A stretch of 38,566 bases of DNA from Candidatus Methanoperedentaceae archaeon (GCA_003104905.1 PQAS01000015.1:1-38566), one strand, 5' to 3'. Positions 14,830-23,895 are shown, counted from the stretch's first letter. Numbers and translations are program-made. Notes: generated by a model from the sequence alone, not told the origin.

Positions 14830-15210
14830 CTACTTTCTGGTCTTTAATTGGGATAATCGAAGGGGTTTAAAATCTTTAAGAAGCGTGGGCATATCGAGGG
14901 ATTTTGCCTTTCTTACAATATTCGGAAGCTCATTAAACCCGGGCTCCTTTTGCGACAGCAGATATTCAAATTCCTCGAACATATCACCGGATTCAATCTT
15001 TGTTTCAGAAAAGGCGGCCTTTTTTACTAAACTGGCGGCTTTTTCATTAGCTTTAATATCGTTGCCCTTGTCTTTGCTTTTCTTGCCATTTAATTTGCCA
15101 TCATGATAATAGATTTCCGGCGCTTTTATTCCTATCTTATGGGCATCCTCTGCGAGAGTATTAAATTCCCTTAATACCCAGCCAATTTCAGAGTGGTTTT
15201 TGAGCCCCAC
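14830..15210 (-). CDS. Hypothetical protein downstream of KaiC-like gene
   Basis: A 126-codon frame from GTG at 15210. The N-terminus (HSEIGWVLREFNTLAEDAHK, then IGIKAPEIYYHDGKLNG) looks like a real helix-rich domain, followed by a Lys-rich linker and a C-terminal SLDMPTLLKDFKPLRL. No family recognised. The frame stays open upstream for about 20 more plausible codons (KIETEKDELIKKIYELGFE) as far as about 15279 but contains no ATG, GTG or TTG there; a GGGGGT sequence precedes an ATT. The true start is therefore unsettled and may be a non-standard codon. It follows the KaiC-like gene by under 90 bases and is probably in its operon. Confidence 0.6.
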   Translation of the reverse strand: MGLKNHSEIGWVLREFNTLAEDAHKIGIKAPEIYYHDGKLNGKKSKDKGNDIKANEKAASLVKKAAFSETKIESGDMFEEFEYLLSQKEPGFNELPNIVRKAKSLDMPTLLKDFKPLRLSQLKTRK

Positions 15211-15296
15211 TTCAAATCCAAGCTCATATATTTTCTTTATTAGCTCATCCTTTTCAGTTTCAATTTTTGTATTGGTAATAACTTAAAACCCCCGGT

Positions 15297-16049
15297 TTAA
15301 TTATTAATTAGCGTTCCTACTTTCAATCCCTTATCTGAAAATTCAAGGGATCGCAGTTCACAATCATGCTTTGTACCGCGCATTTTAATTACCTGCAAAG
15401 CCCTGATCATCTTTCCATGCTTATTCATAAAATTATGAAGGAATATCACGCCATGCGATGCGAATTGTTCTATGGTATAAGCATCTGGCTTTGTAAGCTC
15501 AGATAACAGTATGGTTGTGCATCCGAGAGATTTCAGATTGCGGATGAACCTGCCAATGGAACGCTCTTCCGATGCCGGGTCACTTGAGATGAACCTGATC
15601 GAAGATAACGAGTCTATCACCAATCTTTTAATGCCAAACTGCTTTACCTGTTTTTCTACCTCTTTGAACACAGAAAATGGAGTGGGTGCTTGATTTGCAG
15701 GGTTTTCATTTGATTGCTGATTATAATCAGGGGTTATAAGATTTGCCATCTCATCATATTCTCCATAATGTATTGAAGGGCCCAGATCTATGAATAATAA
15801 TTTTTTACTTTTGATCAGGTCATTTATCTTTGGATTATAGCCGGACATATCATCTACAACAATCCCGATCATCTCAGATAATGCAATATATGCCCCTATT
15901 TCACCTTCCTGTGATCCTGCTGCAAGAAATTGTACACCAAAAGTAGTCTTGCCGCTGCCGGGAGAGCCACTTAAAAGGTACTGCCTTCCCTGCAGAAGTC
16001 CTCCTTGAATAAGTGCATCAAATCCTTCGATTCCTGATTTTATTCTCAT
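15297..16049 (-). CDS. KaiC-like RecA-superfamily ATPase
   Basis: A 250-aa single-domain KaiC/RadA-like ATPase. It opens RIKSGIEGFDALIQGGLL, then Walker A SGSPGSGKTTFG, and Walker B RLVIDSLSSIRF; the tail has KMRGTKHDCELRSLEF typical of this family. Archaeal members are thought to be signalling switches rather than circadian clocks, but their partners are mostly unknown. ATG 16049 follows AGAGGTTAATC. It is divergent from the methanogenesis-marker gene. Confidence 0.92.
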   Translation of the reverse strand: MRIKSGIEGFDALIQGGLLQGRQYLLSGSPGSGKTTFGVQFLAAGSQEGEIGAYIALSEMIGIVVDDMSGYNPKINDLIKSKKLLFIDLGPSIHYGEYDEMANLITPDYNQQSNENPANQAPTPFSVFKEVEKQVKQFGIKRLVIDSLSSIRFISSDPASEERSIGRFIRNLKSLGCTTILLSELTKPDAYTIEQFASHGVIFLHNFMNKHGKMIRALQVIKMRGTKHDCELRSLEFSDKGLKVGTLINN

Positions 16050-16090
16050 GATTAACCTCTTATTAGGTAATAATGGTTATTTGATTTAGT

Positions 16091-16104
16091 GTATATATAT
16101 ACGC
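16091..16104 (+). promoter_or_regulatory. Probable archaeal TATA box for methanogenesis marker gene
   Basis: TATATATATA lies about 70 bases before the start at 16171 in the 120-base divergent gap. It is symmetrical, so it could also serve the KaiC-like gene. Placement is by eye only. Confidence 0.4.
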
Positions 16105-16170
16105 AGTTGTGAAATGTGTGTGAAGATGCATGGAAAAATATAATTAATAATCTTGCATGTTGTGTGCCAA

Positions 16171-17148
16171 ATGGATCTCCATAAAATTGCAAAAGAAATC
16201 AGGGAATTCGAAGGTGTGACCCGAAAGAAACCTATTGCAGACCTCATACATATTTTCCAGACCGTCCGTCTGGAATATTCGAATTCCGTTGTGGATTTTG
16301 GCGACGATGCGGCTGTTATTGATATAGGCGGCGATGATTATGTTTTATTTGCGGCTGATGGCATATGGGGGCGTCTGGTGAATGCAAGCCCCTGGTGGGC
16401 CGGATACACATCAGTGCTTGTCAATGTCAATGATATCGCTGCCATGGGCGGCAGACCAGTTGCGATGGTCAATGTCCTTTCTTCAGATAATAGAAACGCA
16501 TGCAAGGAAATTCTCAGGGGGATAAGGGATGGAATAGCGAAATTTGGAGTTCCCATGGTTGGAGGTCATATGCATCCCGATACGCCCTATACTTCATTAT
16601 CCGTTGCGATCATAGGGACGGTTAAAAAGGGATGCGAGATCAAAAGCGGCACAGCAAAGGCCGGGGATGTAGTAATCGCGGCATATGACCTGGACGGGAA
16701 AATAGGCCCAAACTCATCTTACAGTTTTGATACAACGACCGAAAAAGAACCGGAAGAAGTACGCGGGAAATACAGGGTAATGCAGGAAATAGGGGAGAAG
16801 AAGCTTGTAACTGCAGGAAAAGATATCAGCAATCCCGGACTAATCGGGACACTTGGGATGCTTCTTGAAACAAGCAAAAAAGGGGCGTGCGTTGACCTTG
16901 GAAAAATATCGACACCCGGGAAAATTGATTTTACCCAGTGGTTGAAGGTTCACCCTGCAACAGGTTTCATAGTAACGGCTTTACCTGAAAATGAATCCGA
17001 AGTCATTAGACTGTTTAAAAAAGCAGGATATACTGCCGAAAATATTGGGATAGTGGATGATACGTGGAAGCTTGATATTTGTTTCAATGATAAATGTGTA
17101 ACCGTGTTTGATTTCAAGAAAGATGTGGTGACAGGGATAACTCAATAA
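16171..17148 (+). CDS. Methanogenesis marker protein 2 (AIR synthase-related)
   Basis: Belongs to the PurM/AIR-synthase-like superfamily, subgroup restricted to methanogens and anaerobic methane oxidisers. The sequence shows IAKEIREFEGVTRKKPI, the acidic VVDFGDDAAVID loop, AADGIWGRLV, NVNDIAAMGGRPVAMV and GGHMHPDTPYTSLSVAIIG, which build the ATP-dependent active site. The reaction is not known; related enzymes activate an acid or amide with ATP. Start chosen at ATG 16171 (MDLHKIAKEI), which fits the family better than the TTG six codons upstream. Strong taxonomic marker for the window. Confidence 0.93.
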   Translation: MDLHKIAKEIREFEGVTRKKPIADLIHIFQTVRLEYSNSVVDFGDDAAVIDIGGDDYVLFAADGIWGRLVNASPWWAGYTSVLVNVNDIAAMGGRPVAMVNVLSSDNRNACKEILRGIRDGIAKFGVPMVGGHMHPDTPYTSLSVAIIGTVKKGCEIKSGTAKAGDVVIAAYDLDGKIGPNSSYSFDTTTEKEPEEVRGKYRVMQEIGEKKLVTAGKDISNPGLIGTLGMLLETSKKGACVDLGKISTPGKIDFTQWLKVHPATGFIVTALPENESEVIRLFKKAGYTAENIGIVDDTWKLDICFNDKCVTVFDFKKDVVTGITQ

Positions 17149-17364
17149 ATCGTTTGATTTTTAGGAACAAAATTTTAATCATATTTTGTGAATTATTTGA
17201 AGTCAAAAGACAAATAACGATTTATTTATATAACTTATTCTAAATATCATTTAAACAGCGAAGATTATTTATAGGGTGAAATTGCATATTAGATATGTTG
17301 TGTGATGGATCGATTTTCATGCATTACGAGAAAGTGATTGTATATTAGCATAGAGGTAAATAAT

Positions 17365-17775
17365 ATGAGGATTCGAGTTGTAAGTTCAAAAGAAGAAATA
17401 GAGTCATTGGGGGCTGGGGAAAAAATAATTCATCTTGCGTTCAGGCCATCTAATAAGGATATTTTTGCATTGGTGCAAACATGCCCTAATGTAAAAGCAA
17501 TCCATGTCCCAAGTTCGTACATTAAGACTATCTCCGGTTCAACCAGAATGTTCCTGGAAATGCAGGGAATTTCTCTTCTGGAAGGAGATGTATGGGGGCA
17601 CAGGAAAGATATCAATGAATATTCGGAAGTCAAACCTGCAGTATTCGAAAGGTTGGAAGAGCTAAAATCCGAAGGTTTGTCCGAATCCGCAGTATTGGAC
17701 AGACTTGGCAGGGAAACACGCCTTAGCAAAGACCTATTAAAATTCCTGATAAAAGAAAAGGGTAAAAAGAAATAA
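17365..17775 (+). CDS. DUF1699 family protein
   Basis: A 136-aa protein typical of Methanosarcina relatives: MRIRVVSSKEEIESLG, HLAFRPSNKDIFALVQTCP, then FLEMQGISLLEGDVWGHRKD, with a C-terminal charged helical segment that may bind nucleic acid (EGLSESAVLDRLGRET). Start at ATG 17365 behind GAGGT; the longer TTG frame does not match the family. Function unknown. A TTTATATA box lies about 135 bases upstream (17225-17232). Confidence 0.9.
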   Translation: MRIRVVSSKEEIESLGAGEKIIHLAFRPSNKDIFALVQTCPNVKAIHVPSSYIKTISGSTRMFLEMQGISLLEGDVWGHRKDINEYSEVKPAVFERLEELKSEGLSESAVLDRLGRETRLSKDLLKFLIKEKGKKK

Positions 17776-17783
17776 ATAAGATA

Positions 17784-18089
17784 TTATACCTTTTTTTCTA
17801 TTTTTATCATCTTTTTCTGTATTTCATCAAGCAATTGCTCATCACTTTTGCCTTCTGTCGTAATTCCAAGGTCTTGAGCCATTTTTATTATCTTCGAGGA
17901 TTCAGGAGGCCTGATTTCTTTATCGGGTTTAACTATTTCATTTATTTCATTATCTATTTCTTGCTTTCCTTTTTTAAATTCACCTGTTGCCTTGCCCAGT
18001 GACCTGGCCAGTTCAGGGATCTTACTCGCACCAAACAATATGATTACAACCACAACGATTAAAACAATTTCCAGAGGAGCTAATGCCAT
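17784..18089 (-). CDS. tatA: Twin-arginine translocase subunit TatA/E (copy 1)
   Basis: Forms the pore-like oligomer of the Tat pathway, which exports folded proteins. The 101-aa protein has one N-terminal membrane helix (LEIVLIVVVVIILFG), the hinge FGASKIPELARSLG and an amphipathic helix, then a charged tail. It sits 2 bases after the second tatA. The two share a 34-base identical stretch (17977-18010 and 18291-18324) covering PELARSLGKATGEF, while the rest has diverged. Confidence 0.95.
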   Translation of the reverse strand: MALAPLEIVLIVVVVIILFGASKIPELARSLGKATGEFKKGKQEIDNEINEIVKPDKEIRPPESSKIIKMAQDLGITTEGKSDEQLLDEIQKKMIKIEKKV

Positions 18090-18091
18090 AA

Positions 18092-18406
18092 TTATCCTGC
18101 ATTATTTGTAACGGTTTTTGTCTCTTTTGATCTCATCTTCAAGCGGATTTCTTCAACAAGCTGTTCACTTGTCTTATTATTTACATCAATACCCATTTCG
18201 ATGGCTAAATTATGTATCTTTGTATCTTTTTCATCAAGTGGGTCATTAAGCTTTTTTATCTCGTGTTCGGAAGCCATTTGAGCCCTCTTGAATTCACCTG
18301 TTGCCTTGCCCAGTGACCTGGCCAATTCCGGAATTTTATCCGGCCCGAAAAAAAATATGGCTACAGCCATTATTAAAATCATTTCAGGAAGTCCGATTAG
18401 TGCCAT
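18092..18406 (-). CDS. tatA: Twin-arginine translocase subunit TatA/E (copy 2)
   Basis: A 104-aa paralogue of the adjacent gene: membrane helix MILIMAVAIFFFGPDKIPEL (FGPxKIPEL is the classic form, closer to consensus than copy 1's FGASKIPEL), identical amphipathic helix, and a longer acidic tail ending in VTNNAG. Two TatA forms with different hinges may have specialised, as TatA and TatB do in bacteria. tatC is 3 kb away on the same strand, separated by S2P and ZIP genes of opposite orientation. Confidence 0.95.
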   Translation of the reverse strand: MALIGLPEMILIMAVAIFFFGPDKIPELARSLGKATGEFKRAQMASEHEIKKLNDPLDEKDTKIHNLAIEMGIDVNNKTSEQLVEEIRLKMRSKETKTVTNNAG

Positions 18407-18432
18407 GAATATTAATGTTATTGGTTCAGCAC

Positions 18433-18753
18433 TTAAATCTTTGCATCTTCTGCAGATTCACGTATCCATTCAAGATATTTTGCAGAACCCACATCTATTT
18501 TCAATGATACCACACACGGAACCTCATAGCTGTGGAGCTCTCTTACTCTCTTCTCAATTTTCTTTACATTATCGGACCTTGTTTTTACGATCATCCCGAA
18601 TTCATTTGCTTCATCTATATTATCCTTCCATCTGAAAATAGAAGTGATCGGGAAAATGTTAACACAGGCTGCAAGTCGCTCCTCTACAAGTATTCGTCCG
18701 ATCTTCCTGGCCTGGGGCATATCCCCGGCGGTTATATATATTATTGAAAACAT
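18433..18753 (-). CDS. cutA: Divalent-cation tolerance protein CutA
   Basis: A 106-aa trimeric ferredoxin-like protein: FSIIYITAGDMPQARKIGRI, ERLAACVNIFPITSIFRWKD, and EVPCVVSLKIDVGSAKYLEW. CutA is linked to copper/divalent-metal tolerance, but its biochemical role is unclear. Start at ATG 18753 with GGTGA upstream; the GTG five codons earlier overlaps that site and is less likely. Confidence 0.93.
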   Translation of the reverse strand: MFSIIYITAGDMPQARKIGRILVEERLAACVNIFPITSIFRWKDNIDEANEFGMIVKTRSDNVKKIEKRVRELHSYEVPCVVSLKIDVGSAKYLEWIRESAEDAKI

Positions 18754-18817
18754 TAAGTCACCCAACACTTAATATGTATGATGAGGCTAATAATTTACTG
18801 CTTACGGAGACAAACTT

Positions 18818-20521
18818 TTGAATTATACTGATCTTCTTCTGCCCCTGTTTCTATTTTACTGGTTCACTGTCATGGTTCTTGACAGGCGCGGGACACTGGC
18901 AAAATATAATATTACTGCATATGGGCCGATACTAATGATCCGCACAACAAAAGGACAGGAATTCCTTGATAGACTTTCAGTTCATAAAAGGTTCTGGAGA
19001 ATATTTGCGGATATAGGGCTGCCCACTATGCTTATCGGGATGCTGATAATGTTTCTACTTATATTGTTTATCGATTATTCACTGATAACATCATTCCAGA
19101 CGCAAACAGTCCCGGAGCCCACAAAATTAAATGAACCCCGAAATTTTTTCCTGATACCGGGGCTTAATGAATATATTCCCCTTTACTGGGGTGCCATTGC
19201 TTTGATGGTGACACTTATGGTACATGAGTTTTCCCATGCAATTCTGTGCAAAGTTGAAGGTATCAAAGTAAAATCGATGGGATTACTGGTGGCCCTTGTG
19301 CCCATAGGTGGTTTTGCAGAACCCGACGATGAACAATTGATGGGAAAAAAGGAAGAGAGAACCGAAAAAGACCTCCCTGAAAATAAAACAGAAGGAACTC
19401 CTAAGAAGTTAGCGACCCGCATCCAGCGTATAAGAGTACTTACAGCAGGAGTAATGGCTAATTTTGTCACTGCAATTTTCGCTTTTGTCCTGTTTTTTAT
19501 GTTACTTGGCTCGATTTCAACAGTGGGAGATGTAATGGTCACAACTGTTGTTAACGGTTCTCCGGCTGAACTTGCCGGCGTGAGACAGAATATGATTTTG
19601 ACCGAAATCAATGATATCAAAATAAATAATGCTTCGGATTTTCTTTCTTATACAAATACAATTGCTCCAGGCAGCAATGTTAAGTTAGCTCTCGTCGAGA
19701 ACGGTGTGCCAAAAGAAATATATCTGGCTGCGACCGGGAAAAATTTTACTCGTGCAGGTGTAATAGTATCCGGTGTGATAAAAGGTTCTGCTGCCGAGGC
19801 CGCCGGGATAAAGGAAGGAATGATAATAGTAAGGATAGATGATACCGAAGTTAAAGAACTCAATGATTTCATAAATTTCATGAATTACACAAAAGAGGGG
19901 CAAAAAATCGATATGTTTCTCTTAAGCAACAGTTCCCTTGATGCTACAACAGAAGTATTCAAAGCTATTGAATTGAGAAAAAATCCATCTTCCATCAATG
20001 CTGACAAGGGTTTCCTCGGGGTATCCTATTCACCCCAGAGCGCAGTAAGTTATTCTATTGGAATTGGAATAGGCCAATTCGAAGCAAAAGCTTACCTTGG
20101 TATGTTAAAGAAGATTCCTTCGCTAATGACCGGGATCGCGGGATGGATAATAATATTTGGCCTGCCCATATATGGTTTTGCCGGTGAAGGATTCCCGGGG
20201 TTCAGCGGTATGCTAATGAATTTCTATGAACCCACAGGCTGGGTTGCTGTGTTTGGCATTCTTGTATTCTGGGCATTAAATATCCTTTTATGGGTTGGCT
20301 GGATGAATTTCTACGCAGGACTATTTAATTGCCTTCCCGCAGTACCCCTTGATGGCGGGCATGTGTTCCGCGATGTCATGACCTCATTCCTTACAAAGAT
20401 ATTCGGGGATGGTGAGAAAGTTGAACGGATAAGCAATTCGATAGTGCTTGTATTTGCGATACTGATCCTCTTATCATTTGTGTTCGTGACAATTGCGCCT
20501 TATGCTGCTCATGGGTTTTAA
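18818..20521 (+). CDS. Site-2 protease-like M50 peptidase with tandem PDZ domains
   Basis: A 567-aa intramembrane zinc peptidase. The active site HEFSH is at about residues 136-140 within a membrane helix, and the second metal-ligand motif is PAVPLDGGHVF near 510. Between them are two PDZ domains (VVNGSPAELAGVRQNMIL and VIKGSAAEAAGIKEGMII) on the extracytoplasmic side. N-terminal and C-terminal helices complete the fold. Such enzymes cut membrane-anchored regulators or remnant signal peptides. The start is TTG at 18818, supported by GGAG seven bases before and by the membrane segment that follows. Substrate unknown. Confidence 0.93.
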   Translation: MNYTDLLLPLFLFYWFTVMVLDRRGTLAKYNITAYGPILMIRTTKGQEFLDRLSVHKRFWRIFADIGLPTMLIGMLIMFLLILFIDYSLITSFQTQTVPEPTKLNEPRNFFLIPGLNEYIPLYWGAIALMVTLMVHEFSHAILCKVEGIKVKSMGLLVALVPIGGFAEPDDEQLMGKKEERTEKDLPENKTEGTPKKLATRIQRIRVLTAGVMANFVTAIFAFVLFFMLLGSISTVGDVMVTTVVNGSPAELAGVRQNMILTEINDIKINNASDFLSYTNTIAPGSNVKLALVENGVPKEIYLAATGKNFTRAGVIVSGVIKGSAAEAAGIKEGMIIVRIDDTEVKELNDFINFMNYTKEGQKIDMFLLSNSSLDATTEVFKAIELRKNPSSINADKGFLGVSYSPQSAVSYSIGIGIGQFEAKAYLGMLKKIPSLMTGIAGWIIIFGLPIYGFAGEGFPGFSGMLMNFYEPTGWVAVFGILVFWALNILLWVGWMNFYAGLFNCLPAVPLDGGHVFRDVMTSFLTKIFGDGEKVERISNSIVLVFAILILLSFVFVTIAPYAAHGF

Positions 20522-20586
20522 CATAATAAAAGTGTACAATAATAAGTCGAAAAAGATAAAACCAATTAAGTAGTACAGGAACTTCC

Positions 20587-21285
20587 ATGATTTCCATTCT
20601 TCTTGCCTTATTTGCAGGCCTTTCAGATCTTATTAGTGGCTTGATACCATTTTATTATAAATTGGATGAGTCGTATACAAGATACATAATAGGGTTTGCA
20701 GCAGGGACAATGCTTGGTGCGGTATTCTTCGAAATGCTGCCTGCCCTTACCCCCGAAGATTCTTTATATATCGGGATCGGATTCTTTTTCTTCTATTTGC
20801 TTGAACGTCTTACGATGATCCATTCGTGCGGAGAATATGAATGCACATCGGAAGTTCATAAGATAGGCTGGCTTCCTGTACTGGGGATGGCTTCGGACAA
20901 CATAATTGATGGGCTGGGGATTGCGGTCGCTTACCTGATAGATCCTCTCACCGGAATTGTAGTTGCACTATCGGTGATAATACATGAAATACCCCAGGGC
21001 ATTACTACTACACTCCTTCTTGAACGCGCAGGACAGGCAAAACCCGCTATCCTGGTGGCGCTCTTTGTGGAAGCAATTCTTTATCCCGTAGGCGCTTCCC
21101 TCGCGGCCCTTGTCCCCAACGGATTCAATACGATTATCCTGGCAATAGTAACCGGAGATTTCCTGTATATCGCTGCAAGTGACCTTCTTCCGGATGCCCA
21201 CAAGAAGTTCAATATAAAGGTTATTTTTGCAGTCATCCTTGGAGCCTTGATTGTTTATACACTTGAATCATTCTTGAAATTATAA
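20587..21285 (+). CDS. ZIP-family metal transporter
   Basis: A 232-aa transporter with about seven or eight membrane helices. The metal-binding helices are visible: GMASDNIIDGLGIAVAY (helix IV) and VIIHEIPQGITTTLLLE (helix V, HEIPQG). A short cytoplasmic loop contains HSCGEYECTSEVHK, with Cys and His that might bind metal. ZIP proteins import zinc, iron or manganese. It follows the S2P gene on the same strand by 65 bases and converges on tatC. Confidence 0.92.
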   Translation: MISILLALFAGLSDLISGLIPFYYKLDESYTRYIIGFAAGTMLGAVFFEMLPALTPEDSLYIGIGFFFFYLLERLTMIHSCGEYECTSEVHKIGWLPVLGMASDNIIDGLGIAVAYLIDPLTGIVVALSVIIHEIPQGITTTLLLERAGQAKPAILVALFVEAILYPVGASLAALVPNGFNTIILAIVTGDFLYIAASDLLPDAHKKFNIKVIFAVILGALIVYTLESFLKL

Positions 21286-21286
21286 C

Positions 21287-22171
21287 TCATTTTCCCGTCA
21301 ATCTCATTACCACCAGGCTTGCCTCATATAATATAATAAACGGCAGGGCAACCATGACCTGGGTTAACATGGTCGGGTCAGGTGTAATCCATGCGGCTAT
21401 TATTAAAAGTATGACAATAGCGTGCTTCCTGTAATGGGTAAGAGTCTTTCTGGATATGACTCCCAGGTGGACAAGAAAAGTCAATATCACGGGTAATTCA
21501 AAAGCAAAACCAAGGATCACTGTCGTCAATACGATAAAAGAAATAAACTCATAAATTGAAAAATTCGCATTAATGCCAAGGCTCATTGCGTCCTTATAAA
21601 GAAACTCCAGGAAAAATGGAAGCATATAAAAATATGCATAGGAAGCGCCAATTATGAACAAAGCCAGTGATGCAAGTATTGTTGAAACCACCAGGCTTGT
21701 TTTTCCATGGATATAACTAAGGTTGGCGAGCTGTTTTCTTGCACCCCTGTATGCATAAAACATAATGAGGGGAGAAGCGATAAGAATACCGAATACAATA
21801 GACATCTTGAACTCAAGCATCACAACTTCCATCGGTGTCAGGTAAATAATATTCGGTTTATATATATTCAAATTCTGGGATATATTTAATAATTCACCGG
21901 ATACTCCTGACAGGTTCTGCGCAATTATTGAATTATTATCCGCGAGCTGGTTTGAAATTGTTGACAGTTTATGGGAAATATCCAGCAATTGTTTTGATGC
22001 ATCCGGTTTATCAGGTATGTTCATACCATACAACATATCAAATTCTATCTTTTTGATCACTTCCCCCATATATGAAAAAGAGATGACTGCTCCTGCACCA
22101 AATAGTGCGAAGATATAAACTATCCTTTTTTTCAATTCGGAAATTATTGAAAAGACCCCTTCAAAAGGCAT
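21287..22171 (-). CDS. tatC: Sec-independent translocase subunit TatC
   Basis: Receptor for twin-arginine signal peptides. It carries the family signatures ELKKRIVYIFALFGAG, LTPMEVVMLEFKMS, FELPVILTFLVHLGVIS and YRKHAIVILLIIAAWITPDP. Six membrane helices are predicted. The first external loop is unusually long (about 65 residues, with the repeating Ile/Leu pattern of LLDISHKLSTISNQLADNNS), likely a helical hairpin or coiled coil. The start at ATG 22171 begins one base after the nadX stop, so the two are probably co-transcribed. Confidence 0.93.
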   Translation of the reverse strand: MPFEGVFSIISELKKRIVYIFALFGAGAVISFSYMGEVIKKIEFDMLYGMNIPDKPDASKQLLDISHKLSTISNQLADNNSIIAQNLSGVSGELLNISQNLNIYKPNIIYLTPMEVVMLEFKMSIVFGILIASPLIMFYAYRGARKQLANLSYIHGKTSLVVSTILASLALFIIGASYAYFYMLPFFLEFLYKDAMSLGINANFSIYEFISFIVLTTVILGFAFELPVILTFLVHLGVISRKTLTHYRKHAIVILLIIAAWITPDPTMLTQVMVALPFIILYEASLVVMRLTGK

Positions 22172-22172
22172 T

Positions 22173-22985
22173 TCAAGTCCCAAGCTGTAATGGTTCTGTT
22201 ATCTTTTTCAATGTCGCAATAGCCGATAGAGCTGCAAGAAGACTTGTTCTCGGATTATCGGGAGACGGAATATTTTCAATGCGTGATGTGAACGTGCCAA
22301 ATTCACCGATCACAGTAATTTCATGAATATTCCTTAAAGCACCAGGATCAACAAAAATTTTCACATGTGTTTTTTCAGCCCCGATACCTGCAAGGCTCAA
22401 CGAGGCAGCAACATTGACATTTGCCGGAAATGCGCGGACAGCTTCTCTTGCATTTCCTTCGAATATCAGGGTCTTTTCATGAAAAGAGCCCGGATCAATA
22501 TTATTTTCAATTATGAAAGGTGCGCCGCTTAATCCTCCTGGACTTTTCACAGTTGACAGGACAACCCTGTCAATACGGGCCATGGATGCCGATTTTAATC
22601 CGTCTATGCCAGCTATGGCTCCCGAAGGTATATACATCCGGCAATCATTTTTCCGGGCAACCTGAATGAATTGACCTAACAACTCCTGATCCATAAGAGC
22701 ACCTGCACTCATAATCATGAGGTCTTTTCCTTCCTCAAGAACAGAAAGTCCAAGTTCACGCACAGCTGCCTGGGAAGCGCATTCCACAACGATATCTGCT
22801 TTTGAGATTAATTCAGCCGGTAAAGACATTATGGGTTTATTTTTAAGTGACCTGAGGAGACTTTCACCATGTTCACCGCTCCTGTCATAAATAGCAACAA
22901 GCTGTGCGCTTATGCTTCCAGTGTCTATCGCCTTACAAATCTGGGCTCCTATTGCACCGCAGCCGATAACTCCGATTTTCAGCAT
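22173..22985 (-). CDS. nadX: L-aspartate dehydrogenase
   Basis: Oxidises L-aspartate to iminoaspartate with NAD(P), the first step of quinolinate synthesis for NAD in organisms lacking NadB. The 270-aa protein has the Rossmann motif GVIGCGAIGAQICKAID, the conserved IMSAGALMDQELL, PSGAIAGIDGLKSA, TVKSPGGLSGAPF and NVNVAASLSLAGIG. It lies back to back with nadC across a 75-base gap, which fits NAD biosynthesis. Confidence 0.93.
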   Translation of the reverse strand: MLKIGVIGCGAIGAQICKAIDTGSISAQLVAIYDRSGEHGESLLRSLKNKPIMSLPAELISKADIVVECASQAAVRELGLSVLEEGKDLMIMSAGALMDQELLGQFIQVARKNDCRMYIPSGAIAGIDGLKSASMARIDRVVLSTVKSPGGLSGAPFIIENNIDPGSFHEKTLIFEGNAREAVRAFPANVNVAASLSLAGIGAEKTHVKIFVDPGALRNIHEITVIGEFGTFTSRIENIPSPDNPRTSLLAALSAIATLKKITEPLQLGT

Positions 22986-23064
22986 ATATATTCCTGATTC
23001 GCCTTCCTATACTTAGCAGTAGCATATAAGTAATTTCTGGATAATTAATTAGAGGGATTTGATT

Positions 23065-23895
23065 ATGTTATTGACTGAATTGGAACGTTTTATTGAAGAA
23101 GATCTAGGTTATGATGATGTTTCATGTAATATGATTCCTGATTGCAGGGTACATGCAGAAGTGATCGCTAAAGAATTTGGAATAATTGCAGGGCTTTTTG
23201 AAGCCACCCAGATATTCGAATATTTTGAGATATTCCCAACTACGGATTTTGAGGAAGGAGATCTTGTGCAGGAAAATGAAATCATTTTCAACCTGGACGG
23301 GGGAGCAAGATCGATCCTTAAGGCAGAAAGGCTTGCATTGAATTTCCTGGGGAGGATGAGCGGAATTGCAACACTTACGCGCCAGTATGTTGAAAGAGCT
23401 GCAGGGCCAGGGATAGCAGGTACAAGGAAAACAACGCCCGGGTTTAGAAAATTTGAAAAAAAAGGGATTCTGGCTGGTGGGGGAGACCCTCACAGATTCA
23501 ATCTGTCAGATGCTATTATGATAAAAGATAATCACATAGCAGTCCTTGGACTTGAAAAAGCAATAATGTCCGCAAAAAAAATGGCAAGTTTTACCAGGAA
23601 AATAGAAGTTGAGGTGGAAACAGTAGATGATGCGGTTCACGCGGCAAAAATGGGTGTGGATATAATAATGTTCGATAACATGACCGTGAATGAAATACAA
23701 AAAGCTATAAAAATATTAAACGAAAAAGGACTCAGGGATAATATTATTCTTGAGGCGTCAGGCGGCATTTCTATTGAAAACGTAGATAAATATGGGAAGA
23801 CAGGTGTGGATGTTATTTCGGTTGGAGCGATCACACATTCATCAAACTGGCTTGATATAAGCCTTCGAATTCTCCCTGATATTACGAAAGAATAA
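23065..23895 (+). CDS. nadC: Quinolinate phosphoribosyltransferase (decarboxylating)
   Basis: Makes nicotinate mononucleotide from quinolinate and PRPP. The sequence shows EDLGYDDVSCNMIP, RLALNFLGRMSGIAT, the catalytic block AGTRKTTPGFRKFEKKG, GGGDPHRFNLSDAIMIKDNH and EASGGISIENVDKYG. Length (276 aa) is normal. Start at ATG 23065, behind AGAGGG; a TTG two codons upstream is the alternative. Divergent from nadX. Confidence 0.95.
   Translation: MLLTELERFIEEDLGYDDVSCNMIPDCRVHAEVIAKEFGIIAGLFEATQIFEYFEIFPTTDFEEGDLVQENEIIFNLDGGARSILKAERLALNFLGRMSGIATLTRQYVERAAGPGIAGTRKTTPGFRKFEKKGILAGGGDPHRFNLSDAIMIKDNHIAVLGLEKAIMSAKKMASFTRKIEVEVETVDDAVHAAKMGVDIIMFDNMTVNEIQKAIKILNEKGLRDNIILEASGGISIENVDKYGKTGVDVISVGAITHSSNWLDISLRILPDITKE

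Noticed and set aside
19183-19903. Long minus-strand frames opposite the site-2 protease
   Set aside because: They lie wholly within a well-supported gene with PDZ domains and mirror its codon pattern.
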